NCBI GenBank assembly: GCA_963630555.1
Contig: CAVGND010000001.1
Location: forward strand, 70,296-134,295
Length of the DNA: 64,000 nucleotides
Reading direction: 5' to 3'
Source of the DNA: CAVALG01 sp963630555
Lineage (GTDB): Bacteria > Bacillota > Clostridia > Oscillospirales > Acutalibacteraceae
Shown here: positions 48,127 to 58,765 of the stretch, in pieces
How positions within the stretch are numbered: position 1 is the first letter of the stretch
How the letters are laid out: each line of letters starts with the position of its first letter
Program-made: the position numbers and the translations under genes
Notes under the pieces: model-generated
What the model saw: only the letters and a program-made list of their open reading frames with translations
Database searches by the model: none
Told to the model about the DNA's origin: nothing

Positions 48127-51100
48127 TTACGCACCCTTCATATAGACATCATAAAATTCGTTGAGCAGATAATTCATATCCACCCGACATCCCGTTTTAT
48201 AGGCGTTGTCCGTTCTGCTTGCATAAAGATAGATTCGATTGTCGGTAATATGCTTCCCGTCATCGATTGTGGCAATGGCACCCTCATTGAGGTTGACGCG
48301 ATTACCGTTCGTATCAAAAATATGCTCCCACGTATTTGAGTCATCATTGATCACACCGTAATCCTTGCGTGCCAAGCCGAGTTTTGCTATGGGGTAAGCG
48401 GTATCCTTGGTCTTGGTTATAGAATAGTAAAGATATATTTGCTTTCCGCCGGTACCGGTATTAAGAGATACGGCCTTAACCCCATCATAATCCTTCACCG
48501 AGGTATATTCATCAATCGCACTCTTGTATGTAACACCGTTTATTACCAATTCCTTTTGATGCGGCTGTCCAACAGTTAGAATTATGTCTCTCACGGCTCT
48601 TTTTGCAACGCCTTTTTTAACCTCGCTCGGCAGTAATGTATATCTTGTGTATCCGATATAAATATACTCGCCACCCGTATTGCTGTTGATGTCCATATCA
48701 ACACAGATATTGCACCCGAGATTTAAAAGGTTACATTGTGCCTCTTTAACGGTTTTGCCGTGACCGATATAAACAGCGCCCATCATTGTTGCTGTGTCCT
48801 TGTAAGACATATGAATATAATATATCTCGTCCGGGTCACCGTAGAGAGAAGCGGTTGAAGCCTGCCGTGTCGTGGTAGTTCCGCTTTTAAGCGCACTGAC
48901 ATCAACGGAATTTGTCGTTAAAGCGGTAGCCTTTTCTCCGTCAAAAACAGTTGTACTTACGCTAAGTTCGGTGATCGGCATTCCGGGGCTTGTACCCGCA
49001 GAGGTTGTATAATAAAGATAATATGAGCATTGCCGATCGGTTATCATGTCGCCGGCCTTAATATATGTCACTCCCCCTACCTGAATAGTGGAAGAAACAT
49101 CGGTTTTGTCGGTAACATACCTTATTATACCGGTAATTGCCTCCAACTCCGAATCGGTTCTTGACACACCGATATAAGAGGCCTTATCATTAACCGAACT
49201 TGGATTTGAATAAAATGTCTGCGATTTTTCATTTGCCAAATCAACCTGTATAATCTCGTCGGTACACTGTGCCAAAAGGTTTTGAATGCAATAATCATTA
49301 CCGGTTGCATTTATCAATTTCTGCGTATTACTGTCGTATTTTGAAAGATCATTTCCGACAGCCTTTTTTATATTATATGTCGAAACAGAAATTGAGGAAA
49401 TATATTTCTTTTTGACCGGTGCAGTCATCTTCTGATATATATATACAGGAGTCACCTTTTTGTTGTATGAAATATATTTTGAGTTTTTGGTTAAATATCC
49501 GAGATTATGAGGTTTGGTTCGGTTGGGGGTTTTGAAATCCTGAATGCTGACATATCCGTCAGGAGCGGTATCTTCTGATGTAACAACAAAATCATTAACG
49601 GTAAGAGGTGTTCCACCCGTCACGGGACCGAGAACATAAAGACCTTTACCGCGGACATTGCAACTTGTCCATTCAACATCTTCATAATCCTCGGGCTCAA
49701 GTTCTGTCGTCTGATCCTTCTGCTCTAATCCCGTCAGCGTTCCGCTGCTGTTTGCAAATTGATATGAATGGGTTTCATAAATACCTCTGAGATAATGCTC
49801 ACGGGAACTGCCTCCGCTCACCAAATACGGCAATTCAAACATAACGTCACAAACAGCATAGGAGCCGTTAGTGGCTGTTCCGAGATAAACCGGAACAGTA
49901 GTGTTTCCCGGAGCCGAGGTGTACGATTTTATTCCGTAAATAGCCCTGTACGGATTGTGGGTTGTAGTATAACAGATATACGTCTCAACATTGGATGACC
50001 AACGTTCTTCCGACGCCATTCCGTGAGCCTCCGTCGGAAGTTGCAGCCTTGCGGCGTGGGTCAAACTTTGATCGATTTTCTTAAGTTTAAGCGCATTGAT
50101 ATAATCGTCGGCGGAATTATTTAATTTTCCGCTGCCGTTACCGGCAACAAGAACTATTCCCGAAATATATTCCTCACCATCCGTATAGGATACGGACGGC
50201 TTGAAATAAAGGTATGTTCCCTTGTCATTCCAATGCTCATAGGTTTGTGATCTGTGAGTTCTTGAAACCGTGTTGTCTATCTCGCTGCCCACATTGAGAT
50301 TATAGGCGTTACCACCGCAGAACATATTTATCGGCTCATACCCTTCCGGAACATCGTTAAGGCTGTATTTCACAAGTATATCTGCAAGAATTGGACTGCC
50401 TGCCGATTTGTAGGATGTATAGTAGAGAGTATCGCCTGTAGGTGTTGTTCCGCACGAGGTATATGAAGCGTTTCCGAAAAGATAGGCGGACGAGGAATTT
50501 CTCGGGGAAATTCTGATATCCGTTACAGCGTCGTTGCTGTTAGTTGTTGTGGTATACCCTAAATATGTGTATTTCTTCAAAGACGCCGTTACCGGAGTGA
50601 GATTGATATCCAAAACATTGTATCCGGATTTTGTAAGTGCCGTTTTTGCTGCGGTTTCACTGCTTTCAACGGAAAGTGAAAGTTTTGAAATGTACTGAAC
50701 GCCGCTTTCTATATTTGTTTGTTCACCGTCGGTTTGGGCTGCTTCGCCCTCGTTTATCTCATTTGTTGTGGTTTTGCAGAACATATAAACAGAGGATGAA
50801 TCCGATTTTGAATTTGCATTGAGATTAGCAGCTGCAACCTCCCCGAAACATTTAACCGGTCTATATCCCTGAGGAGTAACATTGTTATCATACTGCACCG
50901 TGATAAGTCCATATATGGAAGAAGCACAGATAGGATCTCCGGCGTACTTGCTCTTTGTTGTATAAAGTGCATTCCATCTTCTGGCATTGTCGCCGTTTAT
51001 ATTTGCCGGAGAGCCACCCTGCGTCACTACATCATATCTTACATACCGGTTTTGAGATTCATCGAATATAACGGTAGGAATGGATGAAAACTCCTCTGCG

Positions 51101-52761
51101 TCGTCATCTGTGAAAAGATCCCAAAGATACTTGACGAGAAGGGCGATAAGAACAACAATCAAAGCTGCAAAGGCGATGTAGTTGAGAATTATAAAAGCAC
51201 AACCGATAACACCGAGAATGGAGCCGACCGCCCCTGCACCGATTCCGGCGCAGCATATTGCCCAAACACTTGAAGAAACGCCTACATAAGCCGCGCTGAA
51301 TCCAATTGCGGCATTGATGGCAACTGCTGTAACGCAGGTGATTATCCAGCCGACACCGACAACCAGTTGGATAAGTTCGAGTTTTGACTTTGCCTCCGAA
51401 AGGAAGGTGTCAACGCCATCGGGCGATGTCAGTGTGTTGTATATCTGCCCGGCCGAATTTGCTCTGTAAGCCTTGCTTGTTACGGCGACCTTTTGTTTGT
51501 AAACGGTTTGATCGGTTCCGATCCAGATCGACATACTGTCAGAGCCGGTATATTCCTTAATTTCTTTGATTATCGGTTCAAGTTGTTTGTCAGTCTCTTC
51601 GATAATTTCCTTATCATTTGATAGGTAAATTGCCGCAAAGGCAACGCCGCTCAATCTCATTGTTGCAACCTGACCGTCGGTAAGACTGTCAACAAGCGGA
51701 TAGATTTTTCTTAAATTCGCTATTTCATCATAGGATGAATTTCCGAGAGAAACGATATAATCACCGAGTTTCGTGGTTTCGTCATAATTATATGTGTTGA
51801 GCATATCATAAGCACAGAGGTACATTGCGTCGCCGTTTTCGCTTTTAATCTCGCCCCCGGTAGTCTTATCAGTAACTGTTTGAGCAGATATTTCGGTTGA
51901 TTTTTTTGTATCATCCTCAATTTCACTAAGTTTGTTGTTATTTTCCTCATATCGTTTAACAGCATTGTTATAACTGTTGGAAAACGCCTGAAGGCTGCTG
52001 ACAAGTTCGGTCGCAAGAACCTTGTATTTAACATCAAGCAGTTGATTATTATTGCCGCTTTTGATTTCGTTTTTGACCGTTGATGCTTCAAGTCTTGTCG
52101 CCCAATTCTCATCACCATAATCCGCAACACCGGCTGCGAGTGAATTACAGAATGTCGAAACAACCGAAGTGCTTGAACGCGAAAGTATCTTTTTTATAAA
52201 GTCGACATTAAAATCATCGCTTACAATATAATCACCGAGTTTTATATTTTCCAGTTCATCGACATGATAGCAATTAAGAGAATGCACCGAAGCAATTGCC
52301 GCCGGACTCTGTTCTTTATATCTTGCGGTTAACTCTTCTGCCGCATATGACAACTCAGTGGGTATATTTCCGAGCTTTTCTATGGCTCTTTCGGCAATGT
52401 CTCCGTATGTATAATCCTGATAGCCGTTGTTCATCTGGAGCATAGATATATCAGTAATGGCCTCATCAGGATTTCTGGTTGTTTTATAACCGGCAACATA
52501 GATACCATTGTCCTTTATTTCGCCCTCAGCCGAATGGTTTATATTTTTTTTAACGGCAATAAATCCCGATTCTTCGCAGCTTTTTATGGCACTGTCAAGA
52601 GTATCTCCACCAAAAATCTGAACTTCGGAAATATATGTCGTATCGTAGGCATAAAGTGTACCGAGATTATATCCGTATGACGCAGAAAGGAGTGAAACAA
52701 TCAGTAAAACGGATACAAAAGAAAAAAAGAAGCGCGTTTTATGATTATGCTTTCCTGTCAT
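48127..52761 (-). CDS. Giant membrane/surface protein with many beta-prism-like repeats
   Basis: 1544 residues. Signal sequence (FFFSFVSVLLIVSLLSA), a first repeat domain (YISEVQIFGGD to GYKTTRNPDEAITDI, ~40-110), a helical region (~115-460) with motifs shared with the three paralogues (LGDYIVS; IGTDQTVYKQKVAVTSKAYR), and a cluster of three to four transmembrane helices (~464-545). After these come ~1000 extracytoplasmic residues. They carry repeated units of two kinds, one like YLGYTTTTNSNDAVTDIRI, the other like TLYYTSYKSAGSPILADI. It is thus an extended version of the 750-residue proteins, without their lysine tail. ATGA overlap with the upstream gene. Function unknown. Confidence 0.82.
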   Translation of the reverse strand: MTGKHNHKTRFFFSFVSVLLIVSLLSASYGYNLGTLYAYDTTYISEVQIFGGDTLDSAIKSCEESGFIAVKKNINHSAEGEIKDNGIYVAGYKTTRNPDEAITDISMLQMNNGYQDYTYGDIAERAIEKLGNIPTELSYAAEELTARYKEQSPAAIASVHSLNCYHVDELENIKLGDYIVSDDFNVDFIKKILSRSSTSVVSTFCNSLAAGVADYGDENWATRLEASTVKNEIKSGNNNQLLDVKYKVLATELVSSLQAFSNSYNNAVKRYEENNNKLSEIEDDTKKSTEISAQTVTDKTTGGEIKSENGDAMYLCAYDMLNTYNYDETTKLGDYIVSLGNSSYDEIANLRKIYPLVDSLTDGQVATMRLSGVAFAAIYLSNDKEIIEETDKQLEPIIKEIKEYTGSDSMSIWIGTDQTVYKQKVAVTSKAYRANSAGQIYNTLTSPDGVDTFLSEAKSKLELIQLVVGVGWIITCVTAVAINAAIGFSAAYVGVSSSVWAICCAGIGAGAVGSILGVIGCAFIILNYIAFAALIVVLIALLVKYLWDLFTDDDAEEFSSIPTVIFDESQNRYVRYDVVTQGGSPANINGDNARRWNALYTTKSKYAGDPICASSIYGLITVQYDNNVTPQGYRPVKCFGEVAAANLNANSKSDSSSVYMFCKTTTNEINEGEAAQTDGEQTNIESGVQYISKLSLSVESSETAAKTALTKSGYNVLDINLTPVTASLKKYTYLGYTTTTNSNDAVTDIRISPRNSSSAYLFGNASYTSCGTTPTGDTLYYTSYKSAGSPILADILVKYSLNDVPEGYEPINMFCGGNAYNLNVGSEIDNTVSRTHRSQTYEHWNDKGTYLYFKPSVSYTDGEEYISGIVLVAGNGSGKLNNSADDYINALKLKKIDQSLTHAARLQLPTEAHGMASEERWSSNVETYICYTTTHNPYRAIYGIKSYTSAPGNTTVPVYLGTATNGSYAVCDVMFELPYLVSGGSSREHYLRGIYETHSYQFANSSGTLTGLEQKDQTTELEPEDYEDVEWTSCNVRGKGLYVLGPVTGGTPLTVNDFVVTSEDTAPDGYVSIQDFKTPNRTKPHNLGYLTKNSKYISYNKKVTPVYIYQKMTAPVKKKYISSISVSTYNIKKAVGNDLSKYDSNTQKLINATGNDYCIQNLLAQCTDEIIQVDLANEKSQTFYSNPSSVNDKASYIGVSRTDSELEAITGIIRYVTDKTDVSSTIQVGGVTYIKAGDMITDRQCSYYLYYTTSAGTSPGMPITELSVSTTVFDGEKATALTTNSVDVSALKSGTTTTRQASTASLYGDPDEIYYIHMSYKDTATMMGAVYIGHGKTVKEAQCNLLNLGCNICVDMDINSNTGGEYIYIGYTRYTLLPSEVKKGVAKRAVRDIILTVGQPHQKELVINGVTYKSAIDEYTSVKDYDGVKAVSLNTGTGGKQIYLYYSITKTKDTAYPIAKLGLARKDYGVINDDSNTWEHIFDTNGNRVNLNEGAIATIDDGKHITDNRIYLYASRTDNAYKTGCRVDMNYLLNEFYDVYMKGA

Positions 52762-54221
52762 TTTTTCTTTTCTCCCTTCTTCTTTTTAATTTTAGCCAAA
52801 ACGATCAGTAATATTGCCGTCAAAGCCGCAAATACTAAAATGCATACAACATTCCCGTTTCCGAATATAGACGCAATCGCACGTATATCGTTGCTGTCAA
52901 CTTGCTTTGCTGTGATTTTTCCATTGGTAAAATCATTGTCAAAATGAATATAACTATTATATTGAAATTTGTGAATACCCTTGATGGCAAGTCGAGAGCC
53001 GGTGCCCGTTGAGCAAAGGTACACCGATGAACCCTCGTAAAAGCCGCCGCAATAAAGCAATGCCGTTGACGCAATGCCGTCTTGAAGGCAAAGGTCGCTT
53101 TCTTTTCCTTTTGCGGTATTATCCTTTATCACAAGTTTGCCGGACGCATTGATATCATTCATGCTGTCAACATATATTCCGCCGCCGTACTCATCGGCAG
53201 TATTATATCGGTATGTGCCTCCGATAACAAAAACTTTATCTTTGTTGATATGTATGGCACCGCCATCTGAAGCGGAACTGTTATAATACATACTGCAGTC
53301 ATAAAAATATGTTCCGCCGTTTGAACCGCAATAAACCGCACCGCCGTCGTCAGATGAGGAGTTTTCGTAAAAAAGGCTGTCTCTTACCTCGGTTTTAACG
53401 CCCGAATCGGTAAAAACTGCGCCCCCCTCCTCTTCGGAGGAGTTGGCACGGAATGAAGATGAAGAAATCGAAAGGCTTCCATCAGTTGCGTATATCGCAC
53501 CGCCGTTATCCTCGGCATAATTTCCCTCAAAAGCAGCGTTTGAAATATTAACGATTGCTTTTGAACTGTAAATCGCACCGCCGCAGCATTCGCCCGATGA
53601 ATCGTAGGTGCGATTGCCGTAAAACGAACCGCCGTTGACATTGAGTTTTGCACCCGAACCTATAACACTTATTGCTCCGCCGTCATCGGTCGAAACGCAA
53701 TTAAGGATTGCTCCGCCGTTGAAATTGAGAACGGCATTATCGGAAACTACAATGCCGCCTCCCCTGCCGGAATTAGAACCGTTCATAACGGCACCGCCTT
53801 TAAAGAACCTTGATACCGAATATTCTCCATTGTTTGAATCAACAATTGTCATGGTTGAATAAACATATATAACGGCACCGTTTGATATTGGTTTAAAAAG
53901 TTTACGGTCTATTGAGCATCCGTTTAAATCAAGGGTCAGATTGTTGCTGCCCGAATAGGACAGTGCTCCACTACTAAAGCCGCTGCCGCTGCCCAGCGAT
54001 CCTGACTCGTCGGCTTCCCAATTCTTTTTCAGAGAGAATGTTACCTCGCTGCTGCTTCCGAGTTCCGTTGCTTTGCTCCACGCCTTTTCAAAGGAAGAAT
54101 ATTCAAAGGAATTCTCTCCGATGCTTACGGTTGCGCAAATTTCCTCGGCGCTTACTGTCCAAAACATACTTATCAATAATGTGAACAACGCTGTAAGGCA
54201 TATACTTTTTTTGATTTTCAT
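52758..54221 (-). CDS. Surface beta-helix protein with C-terminal membrane tail
   Basis: 487 residues from ATG 54221 (AGGA upstream; an ATG three codons earlier is possible). Signal peptide ending near VSAEE. Then a right-handed parallel beta-helix built from repeated GGAI-type coils (DDGGAISVIGSG, CCGGAIYSSKA, EDNGGAIYATDG, EEGGAVFTDSG, DDGGAVYCGSN, SDGGAIHINKD, YGGGIYVDS) at ~22-residue intervals, as in Pmp-like adhesins and pectate-lyase folds. It ends with ASIFGNGNVV, a transmembrane helix and KKKKGEKKK. No catalytic residues are evident; an adhesin or scaffold role is the best guess. Confidence 0.82.
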   Translation of the reverse strand: MKIKKSICLTALFTLLISMFWTVSAEEICATVSIGENSFEYSSFEKAWSKATELGSSSEVTFSLKKNWEADESGSLGSGSGFSSGALSYSGSNNLTLDLNGCSIDRKLFKPISNGAVIYVYSTMTIVDSNNGEYSVSRFFKGGAVMNGSNSGRGGGIVVSDNAVLNFNGGAILNCVSTDDGGAISVIGSGAKLNVNGGSFYGNRTYDSSGECCGGAIYSSKAIVNISNAAFEGNYAEDNGGAIYATDGSLSISSSSFRANSSEEEGGAVFTDSGVKTEVRDSLFYENSSSDDGGAVYCGSNGGTYFYDCSMYYNSSASDGGAIHINKDKVFVIGGTYRYNTADEYGGGIYVDSMNDINASGKLVIKDNTAKGKESDLCLQDGIASTALLYCGGFYEGSSVYLCSTGTGSRLAIKGIHKFQYNSYIHFDNDFTNGKITAKQVDSNDIRAIASIFGNGNVVCILVFAALTAILLIVLAKIKKKKGEKKK

Positions 54222-54243
54222 AAGAATCATTCCTATTTATGCG

Positions 54244-56484
54244 TTATGCTTCAGCGGTTTTTTTCTTCTTTTTCGGTGCTCTGAAAAACACGCCGATAAA
54301 GATTCCCAGAACAATTCCGGAGCCTACGGAAAGCGCAAGATTGCCGTTCAGTAATATAGAGCCGGCTGCACTGATGCTTCCGCGTCCGAAATAGAGATAG
54401 GTTCCGTTTGCCGAATCGTCAACGCCGGTATAATCCTTTGATGACAGATTTACGGCGTTGCTTTCGCCGAACATTGTTACGTTTTCATAATCAAGGGGTG
54501 AATTTGTTGACCCCTTTACCGCCTTTACATTGGTGGTAATCGGTGCTCCAACAGATGAATCCTTCGTATAGTAGAGCACAAGCCATCCGTTTTTACCCAC
54601 ATAATTATTTATATCCCCGGCGCTTCCGTTTAGATTATTCACACAGCTATATGCAACATAATCATCACCGTTATCGGTGCTGACTGTGTCAACTATATGA
54701 CTTGGAATTGAAGAATACTCTGCCGGGCCCGTTTCATCGGACGAAAAAATGGTGGTGAAAAGCATAACCATTGAAATAACCGTAAAGGCGATGGTCAGGA
54801 TGAAAAATCCCACCTTAAATACACGCAAAATATTGAACGCGGTTGTTTTTGCAACCAATGAACCTTTACCGAATGCCAGATAGCTGAAGGTTCCGCCGCT
54901 TCGTTCATATACGCGTGCACTGTATATCAACTCTTTACTCACTCCACCTGCAAAATCCACCGCTTTGCCGACTCCCTGTACTAATCCGTCGTTTGCCACG
55001 GATATTACCGTTTTTACGCTGTTATCCATTAAAACATTTCCGACATGCAAAGCAATCCAGAATACAAATGAGCCGAGCATCGGCGCAACATAAAATGTGA
55101 AATAATCCGCCCATTTAAATTCGCCGTTCGGCTGAAAAATTCGTCCGAACAGGCCTTCAGACCAGTTTTTCCCACTTGAAGTATATTTGCTGACGGTTGC
55201 TCCTGTCAATGCAACTCCGTCTTCAAAAAGGCTGCGGTCAACGCCTTCATACAGCGAAATCGACTCTGCACTGTCAAGATAGGTGTTTATGGTTTTAAAA
55301 CCGTCCTTTGTCGTTTCATCACCGTTAATCATAACGCGGGAAACGACCTGCTGAAGTCCGACATTTGCAACCTGAGCCGAAAGCGAGTTGCCCATAAAAT
55401 ACGCAAGGGTATAAAGTTCGGTATCATCAACCTCTTCAATGTCACGCATAAAGAATGTGAGCATGGTTCCGTCGCCGTATTCAATATTATTAAGATAACT
55501 GACAAGGCTTATATCAATCGCATTGTCGATAATCTCCGCATCCTTTGCATTTTGGTCAACGGCATCGTTAAGCTGTTGATCAGTCATATTTTCGGATATT
55601 TCGGTTGAATTTTCATCGGAAATTCCGTCGATTTTTTCCGTAACGGCGTTTTGTTTAAACTCTACCGTGTCTCCGTTTTCGACGAAATATTCAGATTTTA
55701 TTTTGCTCAGATTTTCATAAAAATTGTTCCATGTATCGCTTATGCTGTCGGCGGTCTCGCCGTAATCGGCGGCAAGCGCCCTATAAGCTCTGTTCGGTGT
55801 CGGATATGAGTCAAAATAAGTATCGATAAGAATATCAGGGTCTTCTGCTGCCATTTTTTCAATCCAAACCCTATCTGTATCGTTTTCACCGGCAGTGAAA
55901 AGAAGCTGCTGAAGGATGACAATAAATGACGAATTACCCTGCATAAATACCTTTGTTATATCTGTAGTATCGTTCAGATCGCAAGTAAGAAGATAATCAC
56001 CCATATTTTTCCCGGAATCATCCTCATAATATATGTTAAGAATGCGGTGTACTTCCTCTGCAACAGCCGAGCCTGAATTGTAGTTTTCACGATAATTTGT
56101 TATCATGGGAATAAGGCCTTTTATAGTGTTCGACACATTTTCTTTCATCTTTTCAAGCAGGATTTCATAATCCGAAAAACTGTATTTACCGCTCATGTTC
56201 ATTGCGGATATATCGGTTATGGCCTCATCGGGATTTGCAGTGGATTTATATCCGAGATACACACCCTCCGAAAGATAGTTGTTAAGGCTGTCGGACAACA
56301 GCAGTTTATAGCCCTGAACCTTAAACTTTGCTTCGGCATCCTCGGCGGAGGCTGCGCTGCACATCACAATATCGGAAATGTATCGTTCTTTACTTGAGGC
56401 AGCAAGTGCTCCTATGCAGGTAGTACAGCAAATTGTCAGAACCAATATTATACTGATAATCACTTTAACCGGTCTTTTAAGCAT
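54244..56484 (-). CDS. Multi-domain membrane protein, paralogue 3
   Basis: 746 residues from ATG 56484, which overlaps the previous stop by 8 bases. Order: signal sequence with a conserved cysteine (TTCIGALAAS), repeat domain YISDIVMCSAA to GYKSTANPDEAITDI (~35-110), helical domain (~115-430, with MGDYLL and ITKVFMQGNSS), the YEGVDRSLFEDGVALTG motif, two transmembrane helices, a second repeat domain (GDINNYVGKNGWLVLYYTKD, TMFGESNAVNL, ANGTYLYFG), then AGSILLNGNLAL, a helix and KKKKK. More diverged from the other two than they are from each other. Family not recognised. Confidence 0.8.
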   Translation of the reverse strand: MLKRPVKVIISIILVLTICCTTCIGALAASSKERYISDIVMCSAASAEDAEAKFKVQGYKLLLSDSLNNYLSEGVYLGYKSTANPDEAITDISAMNMSGKYSFSDYEILLEKMKENVSNTIKGLIPMITNYRENYNSGSAVAEEVHRILNIYYEDDSGKNMGDYLLTCDLNDTTDITKVFMQGNSSFIVILQQLLFTAGENDTDRVWIEKMAAEDPDILIDTYFDSYPTPNRAYRALAADYGETADSISDTWNNFYENLSKIKSEYFVENGDTVEFKQNAVTEKIDGISDENSTEISENMTDQQLNDAVDQNAKDAEIIDNAIDISLVSYLNNIEYGDGTMLTFFMRDIEEVDDTELYTLAYFMGNSLSAQVANVGLQQVVSRVMINGDETTKDGFKTINTYLDSAESISLYEGVDRSLFEDGVALTGATVSKYTSSGKNWSEGLFGRIFQPNGEFKWADYFTFYVAPMLGSFVFWIALHVGNVLMDNSVKTVISVANDGLVQGVGKAVDFAGGVSKELIYSARVYERSGGTFSYLAFGKGSLVAKTTAFNILRVFKVGFFILTIAFTVISMVMLFTTIFSSDETGPAEYSSIPSHIVDTVSTDNGDDYVAYSCVNNLNGSAGDINNYVGKNGWLVLYYTKDSSVGAPITTNVKAVKGSTNSPLDYENVTMFGESNAVNLSSKDYTGVDDSANGTYLYFGRGSISAAGSILLNGNLALSVGSGIVLGIFIGVFFRAPKKKKKTAEA

Positions 56485-58765
56485 CTGCACCCATCTCCCC
56501 TTTTGTTTTTTTCTTTTTAACCGCATTGCTGACGAAATATGATACTACGGCAAAAATCGCCATAGTACTTACCCCGATAAGCACATATGTTGTATTGGAA
56601 AATACGCTGCCTGCAAATGCGGTGCTGTCTGCGCCGTAGAATAAATAAATTCCCTTTTTTCCGTCGGCATAAGTATAACCGGCACTCTTGTTGGTAAGAT
56701 TCTGTGCGACGCTTTCTCCGAACATAGAAAGTGCAATGCGGTCGCCGGGAATGTTACTGTTATTATATTGAACAACAAAATCCGCCGTAATAGGATTACC
56801 CGCCGTCTTATCCTTGGTGGTATAAAGAGCGATCCACTGCTTACCCACATCGCCGTTGATATCCCCAAACCCATCAAGAAGTTTTGTGCGGTCTGAAACC
56901 ATCTGAGCTTCCTCGCGATTGCATTTTACGGCAGTGTAATAGGTGAAGATTTTTTCGCCGCTGTCGTTCTTGCCCTGATCCACCATATGCATAGGAATCG
57001 GAGTAAACTCAGCATTATAATATTCCTTCAGATCTTTATAAATGTTCCATGCAGACCATATCATAAGCACGAACGACACAGCGAACATAGCCGCTCCGGC
57101 GTAGTTAAACACCTTGCTCCACACATTTTTCGGACCAACAGCCGCAAAGCCCTTCATTTGAGCTCCCATAATCGGGTCTTTACTGTTGACGGTATCAACC
57201 GCCGCTTCCAATTCAAAACTGTCGGTCGCATCACCTATTCCTTCGGTCAATGCCGCCAAATTTTCGGATAAAGCCCTGTCGGAGACCTTAAACATTTGTG
57301 CTTCAATGTTAGCGGTATATTCTAAAGTCGCAAGAGCTCCTTTTGCGTAACGGAAGCCTGTAATCAGCGAAGCTACGGATGCTGTGATGGATACGCCCAA
57401 AGCAATGAGCATAACCTTTGTTGAAGAAGAAATACCGTTGTCAAACCAGTTGTCCGTAGCATTGGCATCAGACGAATTTTGCAGTTTGTATGCTTCTCCG
57501 GTAAGAGCAACCTGACTGCCGAAAATCGAACGATCCACACCCTTGTAAATTGATACAGACTGTTCGCCAAGAGCCTTTATGTCTATTGTTTCCATTGCCG
57601 TTTTCACCGCACTGTCACCGTTAAGGCCGATAGCGATAAGCTGATACATAGGCAAAAAGTCAAGACAGGCGCGCTGCCCCTCCGTTAAAACAGAAAGGAG
57701 CGGATAAAGCATATATCTGTCATCATTTTCGACATCATACTCGTCACTTGTAAGCAGGTCAAGCAGTGATACATCGTCGTTTTCAAGCGAAGCAAGTGCT
57801 TCATACTGAGTACCTGCCGAAGCCCATGCGGCAATATTAAAATTTTTGTTGGCATTTTGATAGGCTTCAAGTTTTTCTTCCGAATCGCCCAATCTTATAT
57901 CCTCGTTCAGATATGTATTTAAATATTCCTTGAGTCCGTCAAGTTTTGATGCAATCGACTTCGCGTCGCCGTCATATTCCGCGGCAAGTTTTTTAACAGC
58001 CTGTGTGACCGTAAGGTTATCGGTTTCCATCGCTTCGTCGATCATTTCATCATATGTTTTGGCGGTCGTGTATCTGTCAGACCAAACTGAATCGTTTGAA
58101 TCTGCGGCAAGAGCGACAAGTTGCTCCAAAGCAAGTACAGATGCGCTGCTTGCCTGCATAAGAATGGTTGTCATATCTGCAGAATTTTCTTTTTGCTCGT
58201 CAGAAAGAGCCTCCCATTCCTCATTGCTGTACTCTTCTTTTACTTTGTTGAGAAAAAGATCTCCCAACTGTTGCTCGGTGTCGTCATCGTAAAGAAGATT
58301 GAGCATTTCATATGACATGATGGCACGCTGCCGACCACTCTCGTAATTTTTTCTGTACTCGCTTATAGCGGTGATAAAATTGTTTATAAACAACTTGATA
58401 TTTGACTTTTGTTCTTCAAGCAGCATCTGATAATCCTGAACACTGTAGCCGCCCTTCATGTTCATAAGTTTCATATCGGTGACGGCTTCATCGGCGTTTT
58501 TGGTGGTTTTGTATCCCAAATAAACCGCACGCTTTGTTGACAATGTATCGTCTGCGTCCTCGTTGAGGTCGTAATTCAGAACATCATACCCCTTGCTTTT
58601 AAGCCATTTTTTTGCCTCATCGGCAGTATTGCCGTAACTTAAAATTACTTCCTTTATGTAGGTCTTGCCCGTGTAGGTTGCGGCAGCAGCATTTGTACAG
58701 GTAACAAAAAGAAGTGCAAGCACCAATGTTATTGCGATAATTGCCCTGTAAGGCTTTTTAAACAT
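56477..58765 (-). CDS. Multi-domain membrane protein, paralogue 2
   Basis: 762 residues, start nine bases after GGAGG and overlapping the upstream gene by 8 bases. Same plan as its neighbours: signal with VTCTNAAAA, repeat domain (YIKEVILSYGNTADEAKKWL to GYKTTKNADEAVTDM), helical domain with MTTILMQASSASVLALEQLV, the motif IYKGVDRSIFGSQVALTGEA, transmembrane helices near 435 and 590, second repeat domain (GDINGDVGKQWIALYTTKDK, SMFGESVAQNLTN), and a tail AGSVFSNTTYVL, helix, KKKKTK. Very close to paralogue 1, clearly a tandem duplicate. Function unknown. Confidence 0.82.
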   Translation of the reverse strand: MFKKPYRAIIAITLVLALLFVTCTNAAAATYTGKTYIKEVILSYGNTADEAKKWLKSKGYDVLNYDLNEDADDTLSTKRAVYLGYKTTKNADEAVTDMKLMNMKGGYSVQDYQMLLEEQKSNIKLFINNFITAISEYRKNYESGRQRAIMSYEMLNLLYDDDTEQQLGDLFLNKVKEEYSNEEWEALSDEQKENSADMTTILMQASSASVLALEQLVALAADSNDSVWSDRYTTAKTYDEMIDEAMETDNLTVTQAVKKLAAEYDGDAKSIASKLDGLKEYLNTYLNEDIRLGDSEEKLEAYQNANKNFNIAAWASAGTQYEALASLENDDVSLLDLLTSDEYDVENDDRYMLYPLLSVLTEGQRACLDFLPMYQLIAIGLNGDSAVKTAMETIDIKALGEQSVSIYKGVDRSIFGSQVALTGEAYKLQNSSDANATDNWFDNGISSSTKVMLIALGVSITASVASLITGFRYAKGALATLEYTANIEAQMFKVSDRALSENLAALTEGIGDATDSFELEAAVDTVNSKDPIMGAQMKGFAAVGPKNVWSKVFNYAGAAMFAVSFVLMIWSAWNIYKDLKEYYNAEFTPIPMHMVDQGKNDSGEKIFTYYTAVKCNREEAQMVSDRTKLLDGFGDINGDVGKQWIALYTTKDKTAGNPITADFVVQYNNSNIPGDRIALSMFGESVAQNLTNKSAGYTYADGKKGIYLFYGADSTAFAGSVFSNTTYVLIGVSTMAIFAVVSYFVSNAVKKKKTKGEMGADA

